A DNA stretch of 64,000 nt from Pararoseomonas baculiformis (GCF_017813395.1 NZ_JAGIZB010000014.1:1-64000), one strand, 5' to 3'; positions 15,380 through 25,251 are shown, numbered from the stretch's first letter. Numbers and translations: made by a program. Notes: generated by a model from the letters alone, not told the origin.

Positions 15380-15955
15380 ATGATAAGGGGGATTGATAAT
15401 CGGGGGATGGCACCGGGCATGCCTGATCGGATTTTCCGCCTGGCGGCGGCCCTTCGGGCAGAGCGCTCCCCAGCCGTGTCGCGGCTCCTGGATGCCTTCG
15501 CCAACGACAATGAGGGACCCTCCTCCGGCAACGGCGCGGATGCCGGCCCTCCGGAACCGTGCTGGGATGGCCCTGGCACCATCCTCTCGCTGGGCACCAA
15601 GGACGGCCGGCATGGCCTCGGCGCGATGCGGGCCTTGATCGGTGAGGATGGTGACGGCACGCCTGACATGAACGCCTTGATCCGGTTGCTCGCCCATTAT
15701 GGCATCTGGCTGGGCTTCGAAGGAGCGGTGGAGCCGATCCACGGTGGCAGGCTGCGGCAGCTGCCGGTGCCCGTAGGGGGCCGTGGCCGTGTGGAATACC
15801 AATTGGACGTGCGTCGGATCGTCCGCAGCGCGCAGCGCCTGACGGCGGATGGCACCATCCTGCTGAATGGGCGCCCGGCCGCCATCCTGGAAGGGTTCTC
15901 GATCGCGTTTCGCCCACAGGTCCGCTCTGACCGGGACCAGCGCCGAGGCGCCTGA
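15380..15955 (+). CDS. Unknown protein within the chemosensory cluster
   Basis: 191 aa from the first ATG; ATGs at 15407 and 15419 are equally possible since the ribosome sites are weak. No signal peptide or membrane helix. Residues ~40-65 are Gly/Asp/Pro-rich and likely flexible. The C-terminal part has a strand-rich stretch (VEYQLDVRRIVRSAQRL, TILLNGRPAAILEGFSIAF). I recognise no family or motif. It is the only plus-strand gene between the luxR-type and rsbU genes and converges on rsbU with 21 bases between, so it could be a dedicated component of this signalling island. Confidence 0.65.
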   Translation: MIRGIDNRGMAPGMPDRIFRLAAALRAERSPAVSRLLDAFANDNEGPSSGNGADAGPPEPCWDGPGTILSLGTKDGRHGLGAMRALIGEDGDGTPDMNALIRLLAHYGIWLGFEGAVEPIHGGRLRQLPVPVGGRGRVEYQLDVRRIVRSAQRLTADGTILLNGRPAAILEGFSIAFRPQVRSDRDQRRGA

Positions 15956-15976
15956 AAGCGGAGGGCGCGGGGCGGC

Positions 15977-17161
15977 TCAGTTGCGCCGCACCACCAACAC
16001 GGTGATGTCGTCGGCTTGCGGCGCCCCTGCCGCGAAGCCGTGCACCGCTTCCAGCACGGCCTCCACGACCATCGGCGCGGGCGCACCGCCCGCCCGGCCG
16101 AGGATCTCCGCCAGCCGCTCGCGGCCGAAGAATCCCTCCGCGCCATCCTCCGCTTCGGTCACGCCATCCGAGAAGAGAAACAGGGCCTCTCCCGGGCCGA
16201 GCGCCAGCGCATCCGACCGGTAGGGGAAGCCCTCCATCGTCCCGAGGGGCGGCTGGCGGGACAGGTTCGCCAGCGCCCGTGCGCTGCCCTCCGCCAGGAC
16301 AAAGGGATCCTCATGCCCGGCCAGGGCGATGCGCCCTGTGCCAGACGCCGCATCGATCACCGCCAGCACCACGGTGACGAAGGTCTGGCTGTCATTCTCG
16401 CGCGCCAGGTCGTCATTGGCATGGGCCAGGATCGCCGCCGGGTCCGGCACCCCGCCCTGGGCCGCCAGATAGGCCGCCGAGGAGCGGATCAGCCCGAGGC
16501 TGCGGGCCATGGTCAGCCCGGCGGGCGCGCCCTTGCCCGAGACATCGGCCACGCAGGCCATGAGCAGGCCGGGGCCAAGCCGCACGGCGTCGTAGAGATC
16601 CCCACCCACCTGCCGCGCGGGGATCATGGCGGCGTGCAGCGACAGGGCGGGAGGGGTGATGGAGGCGAAGTCGCGCGGCACCAGGTCCAGCTGCGCGGCG
16701 CGGGCGCTTTCCAGTTCCGCCTCCAGCGCGGCGAGCCGGTGGTCGGCCAGGTCACGCAGGCGCTTCTTCTCCAGCACGGCGCCAAGCCGCGCGCGCAGCA
16801 GCGGCGGGTCGAAGCTCTTGGGCAGGTAGTCCTCAGCGCCCAATTCGATGCAGCGGACGATCTTCTCCATCTCCGTCAGGGCGGAGATGACGATGACGGG
16901 CGGCGCCGCCCCGCGTGCGGCATGCAGCGCCTCCAGCACACCGATCCCGTCCAGGCGCGGCATTTCCAGGTCCAGCAGCACCACGTCGAAGGCGCCGCGC
17001 TCGATCGCGGCCAGCCCTTCCACCCCGTCCACCGCCTCCGTGATGCCGGTATAGCCCAGTTCCGCCAAGCGCTTCTTCAGGACCAGGCGGTTGAAGGAGG
17101 AATCCTCGACCACGAGAATGGAAACGGCCTCGTTCATGCCTGTGCTCACCCCGGCGCTCAT
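15977..17161 (-). CDS. rsbU: Response regulator with PP2C phosphatase output (RsbU-like)
   Basis: 394 aa. Receiver domain at about 13-130 with E19-D20, phospho-acceptor D64 in [12 protein letters not shown] and K ([11 protein letters not shown]). A short coiled linker ([19 protein letters not shown]) leads to a PP2C-type SpoIIE/RsbU phosphatase domain with metal motifs [31 protein letters not shown] and [10 protein letters not shown], all complete. It should dephosphorylate the STAS protein when its receiver is phosphorylated. Start overlaps the MCP stop by 4 bases (ATGA), so phosphatase and chemoreceptor are translationally coupled. CheA is the obvious candidate kinase. Confidence 0.93.
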   Translation of the reverse strand: MSAGVSTGMNEAVSILVVEDSSFNRLVLKKRLAELGYTGITEAVDGVEGLAAIERGAFDVVLLDLEMPRLDGIGVLEALHAARGAAPPVIVISALTEMEKIVRCIELGAEDYLPKSFDPPLLRARLGAVLEKKRLRDLADHRLAALEAELESARAAQLDLVPRDFASITPPALSLHAAMIPARQVGGDLYDAVRLGPGLLMACVADVSGKGAPAGLTMARSLGLIRSSAAYLAAQGGVPDPAAILAHANDDLARENDSQTFVTVVLAVIDAASGTGRIALAGHEDPFVLAEGSARALANLSRQPPLGTMEGFPYRSDALALGPGEALFLFSDGVTEAEDGAEGFFGRERLAEILGRAGGAPAPMVVEAVLEAVHGFAAGAPQADDITVLVVRRN

Positions 17162-18840
17162 GCGCTGCGTCCCCCATCCGACACGGCAAGGCTCTCCACC
17201 ACCTGCCGCGTATCGCTGGCGAGGCGGGACAGGTCGATCATGGTCACGGTGATCTCCTCGGCGGCCGTGGCATTGGACTGGCCGATGCGGTTGAGGGTGG
17301 CCACGCGCTCGCCCAGCCCGCCGATGGTGGCCTGCTGCTGCTCCATCGCGACCGCGATCGCGCCGGCCAGCCGTGCGCTCTCGGCCACCATGGCCTCCAG
17401 CCCGTCCATCGCCTCGCCGACCGTGGCGGCGGTGACGCTGCCCTCCCGCGCGCGGCGGCCGGCCGCCAGCACGACATCGGCGATCTCCCGGGCCAAGTTC
17501 TCGGTGGAAGCGGCCAGGGCACGCACCTCCTCCGCCACCACGGAAAAGCCGCGGCCGTGCTCGCCGGCGCGGGCGGCCTCGATGGCGGCATTGATGGCCA
17601 GGATGTTCGTCTGGGTGGCGACCTTCGCGATGGTGCCGGCGATTCGCGTCACGCGCTCCGTATCCTCCCCCACCGCGTCCACCAGCCCGATCAGCCTGCC
17701 CAGCTTCGCCAGGTTCTCCGCCAGCACGGCCTTAGCGCGCTCCGCCTGGTCCCGCGCCTCCGCGGTGGAGCGGGACACATCGGCGATGGCCTGCGTGGTC
17801 TGCCCCAGGGCCTCGGTGGTGTGCCTCAGTTCGGAAAGCTGTGTCATGGCCCCGTCGCTCACCTGGCCGATGGCGTCGGAGGCCTGGCTGGTGGCGATGG
17901 CGGTGCGGCGGGCATTCTCCAGCGCCTGTTCCGTCAGCGCGCGCGCGGCAAGCAGGCTGTTCTTGAAGACGAGCACGGCGCGCGACATCTCACCGACCTG
18001 GTCCGTTCGCATCGCCTCCGGCACCTCGGTTTCCAGCTGGCCGGCCGAGAGCCGGTCCATGGCGCGGGCCAGGCGGCCCACTGGGCGCGCAATGAGGCGG
18101 AGCAGCACGAAAAGGATGAGGGCACAGCCCAGCAGCCCCACCGCCCCCGCCGCCAGGATGATCCGCCGCGCGCGCTCCGTGACCTGAAGGGCTTCCGCCA
18201 GCGTCTCGGCATTGTGGCGTTGGATCACGCGGCGCGCGGCAAGGGTGAAGGCGTTGAAGCCGGATTGCGCATCCAGCCATTCCTCCTGCAGCCGGGCGAA
18301 ATCGGCGCGGCGATTCTCCGCGAAGGCCTCTCGCACCTGTTCGGTGAGGGGAGCCATTCGCTCCGCCATGTCCCGGGCGGCGCTGACGACCACGGGATCG
18401 ATCTCCGCCCCCAGCCGCCGTTCCACCTCGGCGAAGGATTCGCGGACGATCTGGCCAGAGCGCGCCATGCGCCCCGCCGCCGGCCGGGCCTGCAGCACGC
18501 CGGCCAGCACGCTGGTCATGCCGGAGGAGAAATCCGCGATGGACGCGGCGAAGCGGTCCAGCGCCGCATCCGCCTCATGCTCGGCGCCGGTGATCCGCTG
18601 GATGATCGACACCTGCCGCTCGCTCAGCAGCAGCGCCATGCCGGTGAGCAGCCCGACCACCACCAGCATCAGCAGCGCGATCATCGCCGCCCGCGTGCCG
18701 ATGCGCCCCAGCAAGGTACCGAAGCCCCGGGAAGGGGGGGCGGACGGGGTGGCGGACGGGCCGGGGGCGGGGGGGCGATGGGGCGATGCGCCGCCCACCG
18801 CCTGATCGCCGGGCGACGGGGCGGTGAGGGTGTTGTCCAT
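17158..18840 (-). CDS. mcp: Methyl-accepting chemotaxis protein
   Basis: 560 aa. A Pro-rich cytoplasmic start (1-48), TM1 at about 52-72, a ~150-residue helical periplasmic sensor resembling four-helix bundles, TM2 at about 225-247, then HAMP ([20 protein letters not shown]). The signalling domain has the hairpin tip [20 protein letters not shown] followed by [13 protein letters not shown]. No C-terminal CheR/CheB pentapeptide; the end is SDGGRSA. The start at 18840 begins the only sensible N terminus. It is the first gene of a two-gene minus-strand operon with rsbU, opposite to the cheRWBA genes. Confidence 0.95.
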   Translation of the reverse strand: MDNTLTAPSPGDQAVGGASPHRPPAPGPSATPSAPPSRGFGTLLGRIGTRAAMIALLMLVVVGLLTGMALLLSERQVSIIQRITGAEHEADAALDRFAASIADFSSGMTSVLAGVLQARPAAGRMARSGQIVRESFAEVERRLGAEIDPVVVSAARDMAERMAPLTEQVREAFAENRRADFARLQEEWLDAQSGFNAFTLAARRVIQRHNAETLAEALQVTERARRIILAAGAVGLLGCALILFVLLRLIARPVGRLARAMDRLSAGQLETEVPEAMRTDQVGEMSRAVLVFKNSLLAARALTEQALENARRTAIATSQASDAIGQVSDGAMTQLSELRHTTEALGQTTQAIADVSRSTAEARDQAERAKAVLAENLAKLGRLIGLVDAVGEDTERVTRIAGTIAKVATQTNILAINAAIEAARAGEHGRGFSVVAEEVRALAASTENLAREIADVVLAAGRRAREGSVTAATVGEAMDGLEAMVAESARLAGAIAVAMEQQQATIGGLGERVATLNRIGQSNATAAEEITVTMIDLSRLASDTRQVVESLAVSDGGRSA

Positions 18841-19015
18841 GATCCGGAAGGCTAACCCCCGCCCACGGGGCTGAACAAGGTGTGCGGGATGCAAAGGCGG
18901 AACAAGCGCGGCGGCCGTGCGGGGTGGAATTGCCCTTCCGGCGCCGCGCGGCGATGCTGCGCCGCCCCCGCAACCCCGCCAGGATGGCAGGCCGGGAGGG
19001 GAGCCGGAGGACGCC

Positions 19016-19723
19016 ATGCCCGAATACCCCTTCACCGCTGCGGATCTTGAGGCCCTTCGCGCCTGGGATACGCCGACCATCTGCAACGCCCTGGAGATCG
19101 TGGTGCCGCACCGCCGCGGCCACGGCTTCACCCTGCGCCAGCTGGTGCCCGCCTCCACGGCCCTGCCGCCCATCTGCGGCCTGGCGCGCACCGGCACCAT
19201 CCGCGCCGCCGCTCCCTCGGGCCGTGCGAAGGAGGTGGACCGGGCTGCCCGCATCGGCTGGTACGAATACGTGGCCGAAGCCGCCCTGCCGACGGTGGTT
19301 GTGCTGCAGGACCTGGACGACACGCCCGGCACCGGCGCCTTCTGGGGAGAGGTGAACACCAACGTCCACAAGGCCATCGGCGCGCAGGGCTGCGTGACGA
19401 ACGGCTCCATCCGGGACCTGGACATGCTGGCCTCCGGCTTCCAGCTCATCGCCGGCTCCGTGAACCCGTCCCATGCCTATGTGCATATCGTGCAATATGG
19501 GCAGGAGGTCTCGGTGCATGGCATGGCCTGTCACCATGATGCGGTGGTGCATGCCGACCGCCATGGCGCCGTGGTGATCCCGCACGACGCTGTCACGAAG
19601 ATCCCCGCCGCGATCGAGCTGCTGTCCCGCCGGGAAAAGGTGATCCTGGATCTCTGCGCCTCGCGCGACTTCACCGTGGCGGCGCTGCGCGACGCGCTGG
19701 CGAAGGCGGACGAAATCCATTGA
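19016..19723 (+). CDS. RraA-like aldolase/lyase family protein
   Basis: 235 aa, ribosome site CCGGAGG. The RraA fold motif is clear: [18 protein letters not shown] then [11 protein letters not shown], where R-D binds metal and substrate. Family members that are enzymes act as 4-hydroxy-4-methyl-2-oxoglutarate or 4-carboxy-4-hydroxy-2-oxoadipate aldolases; others only share the fold. Its place at the head of a catabolic operon favours an enzymatic role. The stop overlaps the next start by 4 bases (TTGA). Divergent from the MCP gene; the 175-base gap shows no clear promoter. Confidence 0.8.
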   Translation: MPEYPFTAADLEALRAWDTPTICNALEIVVPHRRGHGFTLRQLVPASTALPPICGLARTGTIRAAAPSGRAKEVDRAARIGWYEYVAEAALPTVVVLQDLDDTPGTGAFWGEVNTNVHKAIGAQGCVTNGSIRDLDMLASGFQLIAGSVNPSHAYVHIVQYGQEVSVHGMACHHDAVVHADRHGAVVIPHDAVTKIPAAIELLSRREKVILDLCASRDFTVAALRDALAKADEIH

Positions 19724-20400
19724 GCGAATCCGGGCCGGCACTGACGCCCACCGCCGCGCAGCTGATGGACAGCGTGCACGGCGCGAACATCTATGCCGGC
19801 TTCTCGCCGATCCGCGCGCTGGACCTGCAGGGGTGGAACGGCACCCATCCCGCGCTGGCGCGCGCGGTCGCCGAGGTGAAGCCGGCGGTCGCTTTCGACA
19901 TCGGCGTGTGGAAGGGGCAATCCGTCGCGCGGCTTGCCGAGGCCATGCGCCAGGAGCGTCCGGATTCGGCGCTGCTCGCGATCGACACCTTTCTCGGCAG
20001 TCCCGGGCACTGGGACCGGACGCGGCCGGACCGGATCGTGGAGAGCCTCGGCCTCGTGCATGGATGGCCGAGCCTCTACTGGCAGTTCCTCTCGAACATG
20101 GTCCTCTCGGGCCATGCAGAGCGGGTGGTGCCGTTGCCCCAGACCAGCGACAACGCGGTGGTGATCCTGAAGCACCTCCGCATCCGCGCGGACCTCATCC
20201 ATATCGACGCCGCGCATGAGTACGACCCTGTGAGGCGCGATATCGAGAACTACTGGCCGTTGCTGCGCGGCGGGGGGATCATGATCGGGGATGACTATCC
20301 CTGGCCCGGCGTGAAACAGGCAGCGGATGAGTTCGCGGCGGTGAAGGGGCTGCAACTGGAGGTGGATGGGCCGAAATGGACGCTCCGCAAGCCGGCGTGA
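19720..20400 (+). CDS. Class I SAM-dependent methyltransferase (CmcI/TylF-like)
   Basis: 226 aa from TTG 19720, coupled to the previous stop. The nucleotide-binding strand-loop reads VAFDIGVWKGQSVARLAEAM. An acidic end of strand 2 (LLAIDTFLGSPGHW) and a metal-type motif ADLIHIDAAHEYDPVRRDIE with IMIGDDY follow. These are typical of the class I methyltransferase group that includes CmcI, TylF and macrocin O-methyltransferases, often found in sugar or natural-product pathways. The substrate is unknown. Its stop overlaps the thioesterase frame. Confidence 0.75.
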   Translation: MSESGPALTPTAAQLMDSVHGANIYAGFSPIRALDLQGWNGTHPALARAVAEVKPAVAFDIGVWKGQSVARLAEAMRQERPDSALLAIDTFLGSPGHWDRTRPDRIVESLGLVHGWPSLYWQFLSNMVLSGHAERVVPLPQTSDNAVVILKHLRIRADLIHIDAAHEYDPVRRDIENYWPLLRGGGIMIGDDYPWPGVKQAADEFAAVKGLQLEVDGPKWTLRKPA

Positions 20401-20846
20401 CGCGCACGGTGCTTGCCCGTGTCCGCCCGGAATGGGTGGACCACTACGGGCACATGAACCTCGCCTACTACGTGGCCGTGTTCGACATGGCCACGGACGT
20501 GCTCTGGCCCAGGCTGCTCCTGGGCGAGACGTTCCGCAGGCGGGGCTTGGGAACCTTCGCCGCGGAGAACTGGGTATCCTACCGGCGCGAGGTCCGGCTG
20601 GACGATCCGCTGGCCGCGGAGAGCGAGGTGCTGGAGCATGACTCCAAGCGCCTCCTGGTCCGCCACAGGCTGCTCCATGCGGAAGCCGGCTTCGAGAGCG
20701 CGCGTTGCGAGTTGCTGTTTCTCTGCGTGGATCTTTCGCAGCGCCGGGTTTGTCTCTGGCCGGAAGACGTGGCCGGGGCTTTTGCTGCAGCGCCGAGGGG
20801 TGCCGCGCCGGAAAGGCTCGCCCTGCGTCCCGTGCGGAGCACCTAA
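20376..20846 (+). CDS. Hotdog-fold acyl-CoA thioesterase
   Basis: 156 aa. The motif VRPEWVDHYGHMNLAYYVAV with D and H-M-N is the active-site signature of 4-hydroxybenzoyl-CoA-type hotdog thioesterases. The later YRREVRLDDPLAAESEVL strand fits the fold. A GGAGG lies 13 bases before ATG 20376; a GTG at 20397 would give the 4-base overlap typical of this operon and is an equally good start. It likely releases a CoA-bound or carnitine-like intermediate. A 129-base gap follows. Confidence 0.78.
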   Translation: MDAPQAGVTRTVLARVRPEWVDHYGHMNLAYYVAVFDMATDVLWPRLLLGETFRRRGLGTFAAENWVSYRREVRLDDPLAAESEVLEHDSKRLLVRHRLLHAEAGFESARCELLFLCVDLSQRRVCLWPEDVAGAFAAAPRGAAPERLALRPVRST

Positions 20847-20975
20847 AGCTCGCACTGGCAGCAATTTGCCCGCAGAATGAGCGTCTTTGCCCCGAAAGCT
20901 GCGATAATATCCGATATCCGGGTTGACGATCTGTCATGCCAGGGGGAACCATCCGCCCCGACGGAGGACCTCCCG
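20847..20975 (+). promoter_or_regulatory. Possible internal promoter region of the catabolic operon
   Basis: 129 bases between thioesterase and aldolase. It contains a tandem ATATCCG repeat (20907-20920) in an AT-rich patch and a TTGACG at 20923-20928 without a matching -10. It could hold an operator and promoter for the aldolase-transport operon. Confidence 0.3.
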
Positions 20976-21758
20976 ATGAATGTTGCATTGCGCCCCGATG
21001 GTGAAGCGCCGGCCGGCATGAGCGCCGAGGAATGGACGATCCGCTGCGACCTCGCGGCGCTGTACCGGCTCGTGGCCTATCACCGGATGACGGACCTCAT
21101 CTACACGCACATCTCCGCCCGCATCCCGGGGCCGGAGCACCACTTCCTCATCAACCGCTACGGCGTGCTCTTCCACGAGATGCGCGCGAGCGACCTGGTG
21201 AAGATCGACCTGGACGGTAATGTCCTGGATGACGAGCCGCAGAGCCGGAAGGTGAATGCCGCTGGCTTCACCATCCACTCCGCCATCCACATGGCGCGGG
21301 AGGACCTGAACTGCGTGGTGCACACCCACACCTCCGCCGGCATCGCGGTGTCCTGCCAGAAGCACGGGCTTCTGCCGATCAGCCAGCACGCGCTGAAGTT
21401 CTACGGGCACCTCTCCTATCACGGCTATGAGGGCGTGGCCCTGGATCTGGATGAGCGCGAGCGGCTGATCCATGACCTCGGCCCGACCAACAAGGCGATG
21501 ATCCTGCTCAACCACGGGCTGCTCGTGGGCGGGCGCACCATCCCCGAGGCGTGGAACCAGATCTACTACCTGGAGCGCGCCTGCCAGGCGCAGGTGGCGG
21601 CGCTTTCGGGCGGGGCCGAGCTGGTCTTCCCGCCCGAGGAAGTGCGGCTGAAGACGGCGGCCCAGTTCAACGGCCCGCATGTGCTCACCCATGCGCAGTT
21701 CTCCTGGGATTCCTCGCTTGCCCTGATCGAGGGCCAGGGTCGGGACTGGCGGTCTTGA
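20976..21758 (+). CDS. Class II aldolase/adducin family protein
   Basis: 260 aa, with GGAGG before the ATG. Zinc-site motifs of the class II aldolase/adducin fold are present: THISARIPGPEHHFLIN, the CVVHTHTSAGIAV pair of histidines, and a third histidine in LNHGLLVGG. Residues YGVLFHEMRASDLVKIDLDG match the conserved core after the first strand. Enzymes of this fold cleave or decarboxylate sugar-phosphate-like hydroxyacids; this subgroup is common beside ABC importers and its substrates are mostly unassigned. The stop overlaps the next start by 4 bases (TTGA). Confidence 0.85.
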   Translation: MNVALRPDGEAPAGMSAEEWTIRCDLAALYRLVAYHRMTDLIYTHISARIPGPEHHFLINRYGVLFHEMRASDLVKIDLDGNVLDDEPQSRKVNAAGFTIHSAIHMAREDLNCVVHTHTSAGIAVSCQKHGLLPISQHALKFYGHLSYHGYEGVALDLDERERLIHDLGPTNKAMILLNHGLLVGGRTIPEAWNQIYYLERACQAQVAALSGGAELVFPPEEVRLKTAAQFNGPHVLTHAQFSWDSSLALIEGQGRDWRS

Positions 21759-23395
21759 GCGAGCCTCTTCTCCTCTCCGGCGGACGCATCTTCCGCGGCC
21801 TGGCCGGCGGCTTCGCGGATGCATTGCTGATCGCGGATGGTCGCGTTGCGGCGGTCGGCACGAAGGACGAGGTGGAGGGCGTCGCCCCCGCCGGCGTCCG
21901 GCGGGTGGATCTCGGCGGCCGGGTGGCGATCCCGGCCTTCAACGAGGCCCATATGCACCTGCTGCCCTATGGGCTTGGGCTGAGCCAGGTGAATCTTCGC
22001 GCCGAGCAGGTCAGGTCGCTTGACGAGGTGCTGCGCCGGATCGGCGATGCAGTGAAGAAGGCGCCCAAGGGCGCCTGGGTGCTCGGCCGTGGCTATGACC
22101 ATGGCGAGCTGGATATCGGCCGCCACCCCACCGCCGAGGAGCTGGACAAGGTATCTCCGGACAATCCCGTCTATATCATCCGCACCTGCGGCCATATGGG
22201 CGTGGCAAACAGCGCCGCCATGAGGGTGGCCGGGGTGGGCCACAACACGCCCGATCCCGAGGGCGGCGCGATCGAGCGCAAGGGCGGGCGGCTCACCGGG
22301 CTGTTCATGGAGCGCGCGAAGCGGCTGATCGTCGATGCGATGCCGCTGCCCTCGGAGGACCATATGGTCTCCGCGATCGAGGCAGCGGGGCGCGATCTGG
22401 CGGCGCGGGGCTTCGCGACGGCCAGCGACATGAATGTCGGTATGACCGCCGGGCTGCACGAGATCGCCGCCTATCGCCGCGCGCTGGCCGAGGGGCGGCT
22501 GATGCAGCGCATGTGGCAGGTGCTGGCAGGCAATCCGGAGGGCATCGCCGAGGCGGCCTGGAACGAGGGTCTGCGCCCGGACCACACGGACGACATGCTC
22601 GCCTGGGGTGCCGTGAAGGTCTTCGGCGACGGCTCGGCCGGTGGCCTGACCGCCGCCTTCTTCGACCCGTACCTGCAGAGCGCGGGCGGCGGCACCGGCA
22701 TCTTCTGCTTCCCGGATGAGACGATGCATCGCCTGTTGGCGCTGTATCACCGCCAGGGCTGGCAGCTCGACATCCACGCCATCGGCGATGCCGCGATCGA
22801 GCAGGTTCTGGTGGGCATGGAGAAGGCGGGGGAGGGCGATGCGCCGCTCGCTGGCCGCCGCCACCGCATCGAGCATTGCGGCTTCCTGAATGCCGGTCAG
22901 CGGCGCCGGATGAAGGCCCATGGCATCATCCCCGTGCCGCAGCCGGTCTTCATGTATGAGTTCGGCGATCTCTACGTGAAGAATCTTGGCCATGACCGCG
23001 CGGCCGCCGCCTATCCGATGCGCACCTGGTTTGAGGAGGGGCATAACCCCGCCGCCTCATCGGACTGCCCGGTCTCCTCCGTGGATCCCTTCGGCAATCT
23101 CTACACGATGCTCACCCGCAAGACGAACAAGGGCACGGTGCTCGGCCCTGAGGAGACGCTGACGGCGGAGCAGGCCGTGCATTGCTACACCTGGTGCGGC
23201 GCCTATTCCCAATTCGCCGAGGACCGGCGCGGCACGCTGGAACCTGGCATGCTGGCGGATGTCGCCGTGCTCTCGAAGGATATCTTCGCGATCGCGCCCG
23301 AGGAGGTGCTGGCCACGGAAGCCGACCTGACGCTGCGTGGCGGCGAACCCATCTTCGACCGCCACGGCGCGCTCCGCGCCGCGGCAGCGGCCTGA
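21755..23395 (+). CDS. YtcJ-like metal-dependent amidohydrolase
   Basis: 546 aa from TTG 21755. An amidohydrolase_3 protein with metal motif FNEAHMHLLPYG, HAIGDAAIEQV, RRHRIEHCGFL and the final Asp in SSDCPVSSVDPFGNLY. The N-terminal beta-sandwich segment reads LLLSGGRIFRGLAGG. YtcJ-type enzymes hydrolyse amide or imide bonds in small molecules, usually of unknown identity. It sits between an aldolase and an importer, so it probably acts on the imported compound in the cytoplasm; no signal peptide is visible. Confidence 0.88.
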   Translation: MSEPLLLSGGRIFRGLAGGFADALLIADGRVAAVGTKDEVEGVAPAGVRRVDLGGRVAIPAFNEAHMHLLPYGLGLSQVNLRAEQVRSLDEVLRRIGDAVKKAPKGAWVLGRGYDHGELDIGRHPTAEELDKVSPDNPVYIIRTCGHMGVANSAAMRVAGVGHNTPDPEGGAIERKGGRLTGLFMERAKRLIVDAMPLPSEDHMVSAIEAAGRDLAARGFATASDMNVGMTAGLHEIAAYRRALAEGRLMQRMWQVLAGNPEGIAEAAWNEGLRPDHTDDMLAWGAVKVFGDGSAGGLTAAFFDPYLQSAGGGTGIFCFPDETMHRLLALYHRQGWQLDIHAIGDAAIEQVLVGMEKAGEGDAPLAGRRHRIEHCGFLNAGQRRRMKAHGIIPVPQPVFMYEFGDLYVKNLGHDRAAAAYPMRTWFEEGHNPAASSDCPVSSVDPFGNLYTMLTRKTNKGTVLGPEETLTAEQAVHCYTWCGAYSQFAEDRRGTLEPGMLADVAVLSKDIFAIAPEEVLATEADLTLRGGEPIFDRHGALRAAAAA

Positions 23396-23402
23396 GGCCG
23401 TC

Positions 23403-24341
23403 ATGGGACGTCATGCCGTCCAGCGGCTGCTGATGGCCATCCCGGTCCTGTTCGGGGTGGTGCTGGTGGGCTTCCTGCTGATGCAGGTGGTGCCGACCGA
23501 CCCGGCGCTGGTGCGCGCCGGCCCCACCGCCACCCCGGATGTGATCGAGGCGCTCCGGCGCGACCTCGGCCTGGACCGGCCTCTCTACGAGCAGTTCGGG
23601 ATCTATATGTGGCGCCTGCTGCATGGCGATCTCGGCGTTTCGATCATCAACAACGTGCCGGTGCTGCAGGAGCTCGGGAACACGGTGGGCCCGACCCTGG
23701 AGCTGATGTTCGCCAGCCTCATCTGGTCTATCCCGACCGGGATCGCGCTCGGCACCATCGGTGCCTATTGGCGCGGTAAGCTGGTGGACCGGCTGATCAC
23801 CGCCTTCGCCGTGGCGGGCGGCTCGATCCCCGTCTTCTTCCTCGGCCTCGTGCTGATCTGGTATGTCGGCTTCAAGATGCAGCTGCTGCCCTTCACGGGC
23901 CGCGCCGGCCCGCTCTGGACCGAAGAGGGTGTGAAGGCGATCATCCTGCCCGCGCTCACCCTGGGCGGCGTCTTCATCGGCCCGGTGGCGCGCATGACGC
24001 GCACGGCGGTGCTGGATGTGTTGGGCGTGGAGCATGTGCGCACCGCCCGCGCCAAGGGGCTGGGCGAGTTCCGCGTCGTCACCCGCCACGCGCTGCGTAA
24101 CGCCCTGATCCCCGTGGTGACGCTGGTGGGCCTGCAAATCGGCTTCCTGCTCGGCGGCGCGGTGGTGACGGAGACGGTGTTCTCCTGGCCGGGCGTGGGC
24201 CGCCTGGCCGTGGGCGCCATCCTTTCTGCCGACTTTCCCATGGCCCAGGGCACGATCATCGTGCTGTCCCTCGGCTTCATCATCATCAACCTCGTTGTGG
24301 ACGTGCTCTACGCCGCCCTCGATCCCCGGATGCGGACCTGA
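23403..24341 (+). CDS. ABC transporter permease, DppB/OppB type
   Basis: 312 aa. TM1 begins at residue ~9 (RLLMAIPVLFGVVLVGFLL), followed by an extracytoplasmic stretch PTDPALVRAG typical of DppB. Five further helices follow, and the EAA loop EHVRTARAKGLGEFRVVTRH contacts the ATPase. The stop shares one base with the next gene's ATG. Together with the following permease, binding protein and two ATPases it makes a complete peptide/nickel-type importer. Confidence 0.93.
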   Translation: MGRHAVQRLLMAIPVLFGVVLVGFLLMQVVPTDPALVRAGPTATPDVIEALRRDLGLDRPLYEQFGIYMWRLLHGDLGVSIINNVPVLQELGNTVGPTLELMFASLIWSIPTGIALGTIGAYWRGKLVDRLITAFAVAGGSIPVFFLGLVLIWYVGFKMQLLPFTGRAGPLWTEEGVKAIILPALTLGGVFIGPVARMTRTAVLDVLGVEHVRTARAKGLGEFRVVTRHALRNALIPVVTLVGLQIGFLLGGAVVTETVFSWPGVGRLAVGAILSADFPMAQGTIIVLSLGFIIINLVVDVLYAALDPRMRT

Positions 24342-25231
24342 TGAGCGCGACCGTCGAAGCCCCCCCTCTTCCCGCACAGCAGGAAGCCGCGCCGCCGAAG
24401 CGGCCCGGAACCCTGTCGCGCCTGATGCGCGAACCGGCGGCGGCCTTCTCCCTGGTTCTGGTCACGCTGGTGCTGGCGGCGGCGCTCCTCGCCCCGCTGC
24501 TGTCGCCGACCGACCCCTATGACAACGACCTGTCGCTGGCCATGCAGCCGCCGGGCTCGCCCGGCCTGCTGCTGGGCGCCGATGCGCAGGGGCGCAACAT
24601 GATCACCCGGCTGCTATACGGGTTGCGCATCACGCTGCTGATGGGCTTCGCCTCCGTGCTGCTGGGCGGCAGCATCGGCGCGCTGGTCGGCTTCGCCGCG
24701 GCCTATTACCGCCGGATCGACAGCTTCCTGATGCGCATCATGGATGTGATGCTCTCCTTCCCCGCCATTCTCTTCGGCCTGGCCCTGGCCGCCATCTTCG
24801 GCCCGGGCATCCAGGCCGTGGTGCTGGCCCTTTCGGTGGCAACCGTGCCGCTGATGGCGCGCATCGTGCGCGGCTCGGCCCTCGCGGTGATGGGGCTCGA
24901 CTATATCGAGGCGGCGCGGGCCACCGGCATGTCCGATGCCCGCATCATCCTGCGCCACGTGGCGCCGAACTGCCTCTCATCCATCTTCGTCTTCGCCACC
25001 CTGCGCTTCGGGCAGGTGATCCTGCTCGGTTCCGCGCTGTCCTTCCTCGGCCTCGGCGCGCAGCCGCCGACGCCGGAGCTGGGCGCCATGGCGAGTGACG
25101 GCCGGAACTTCCTGTTCTTCGCGCCGCATATCGCCGTGATCCCGTGCGTCGCCATCTTCGCGGTGGTGCTCGCCTTCAACGTGCTCGGGGATGCGCTGCG
25201 CGACGCGCTCGATCCCCGGCTCCGCGCATGA
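24341..25231 (+). CDS. ABC transporter permease, DppC/OppC type
   Basis: 296 aa. A cytoplasmic N-terminal ~30 residues precede TM1 (AAFSLVLVTLVLAAALLAPL), then LLGADAQGRNMITRLLYG, a conserved periplasmic-side motif of DppC proteins. The EAA loop reads DYIEAARATGMSDARIILRH. It ends in DALRDALDPRLRA, the usual DppC terminus. Partner of the preceding permease. Confidence 0.93.
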   Translation: MSATVEAPPLPAQQEAAPPKRPGTLSRLMREPAAAFSLVLVTLVLAAALLAPLLSPTDPYDNDLSLAMQPPGSPGLLLGADAQGRNMITRLLYGLRITLLMGFASVLLGGSIGALVGFAAAYYRRIDSFLMRIMDVMLSFPAILFGLALAAIFGPGIQAVVLALSVATVPLMARIVRGSALAVMGLDYIEAARATGMSDARIILRHVAPNCLSSIFVFATLRFGQVILLGSALSFLGLGAQPPTPELGAMASDGRNFLFFAPHIAVIPCVAIFAVVLAFNVLGDALRDALDPRLRA

Positions 25232-25251
25232 CATACAGAGGGGGTAGAACG

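Noticed and set aside
20907-20951. A sigma-70 promoter with TTGACG at 20923
   Set aside because: No -10 hexamer at 16-18 bases; kept only as a possible regulatory region.
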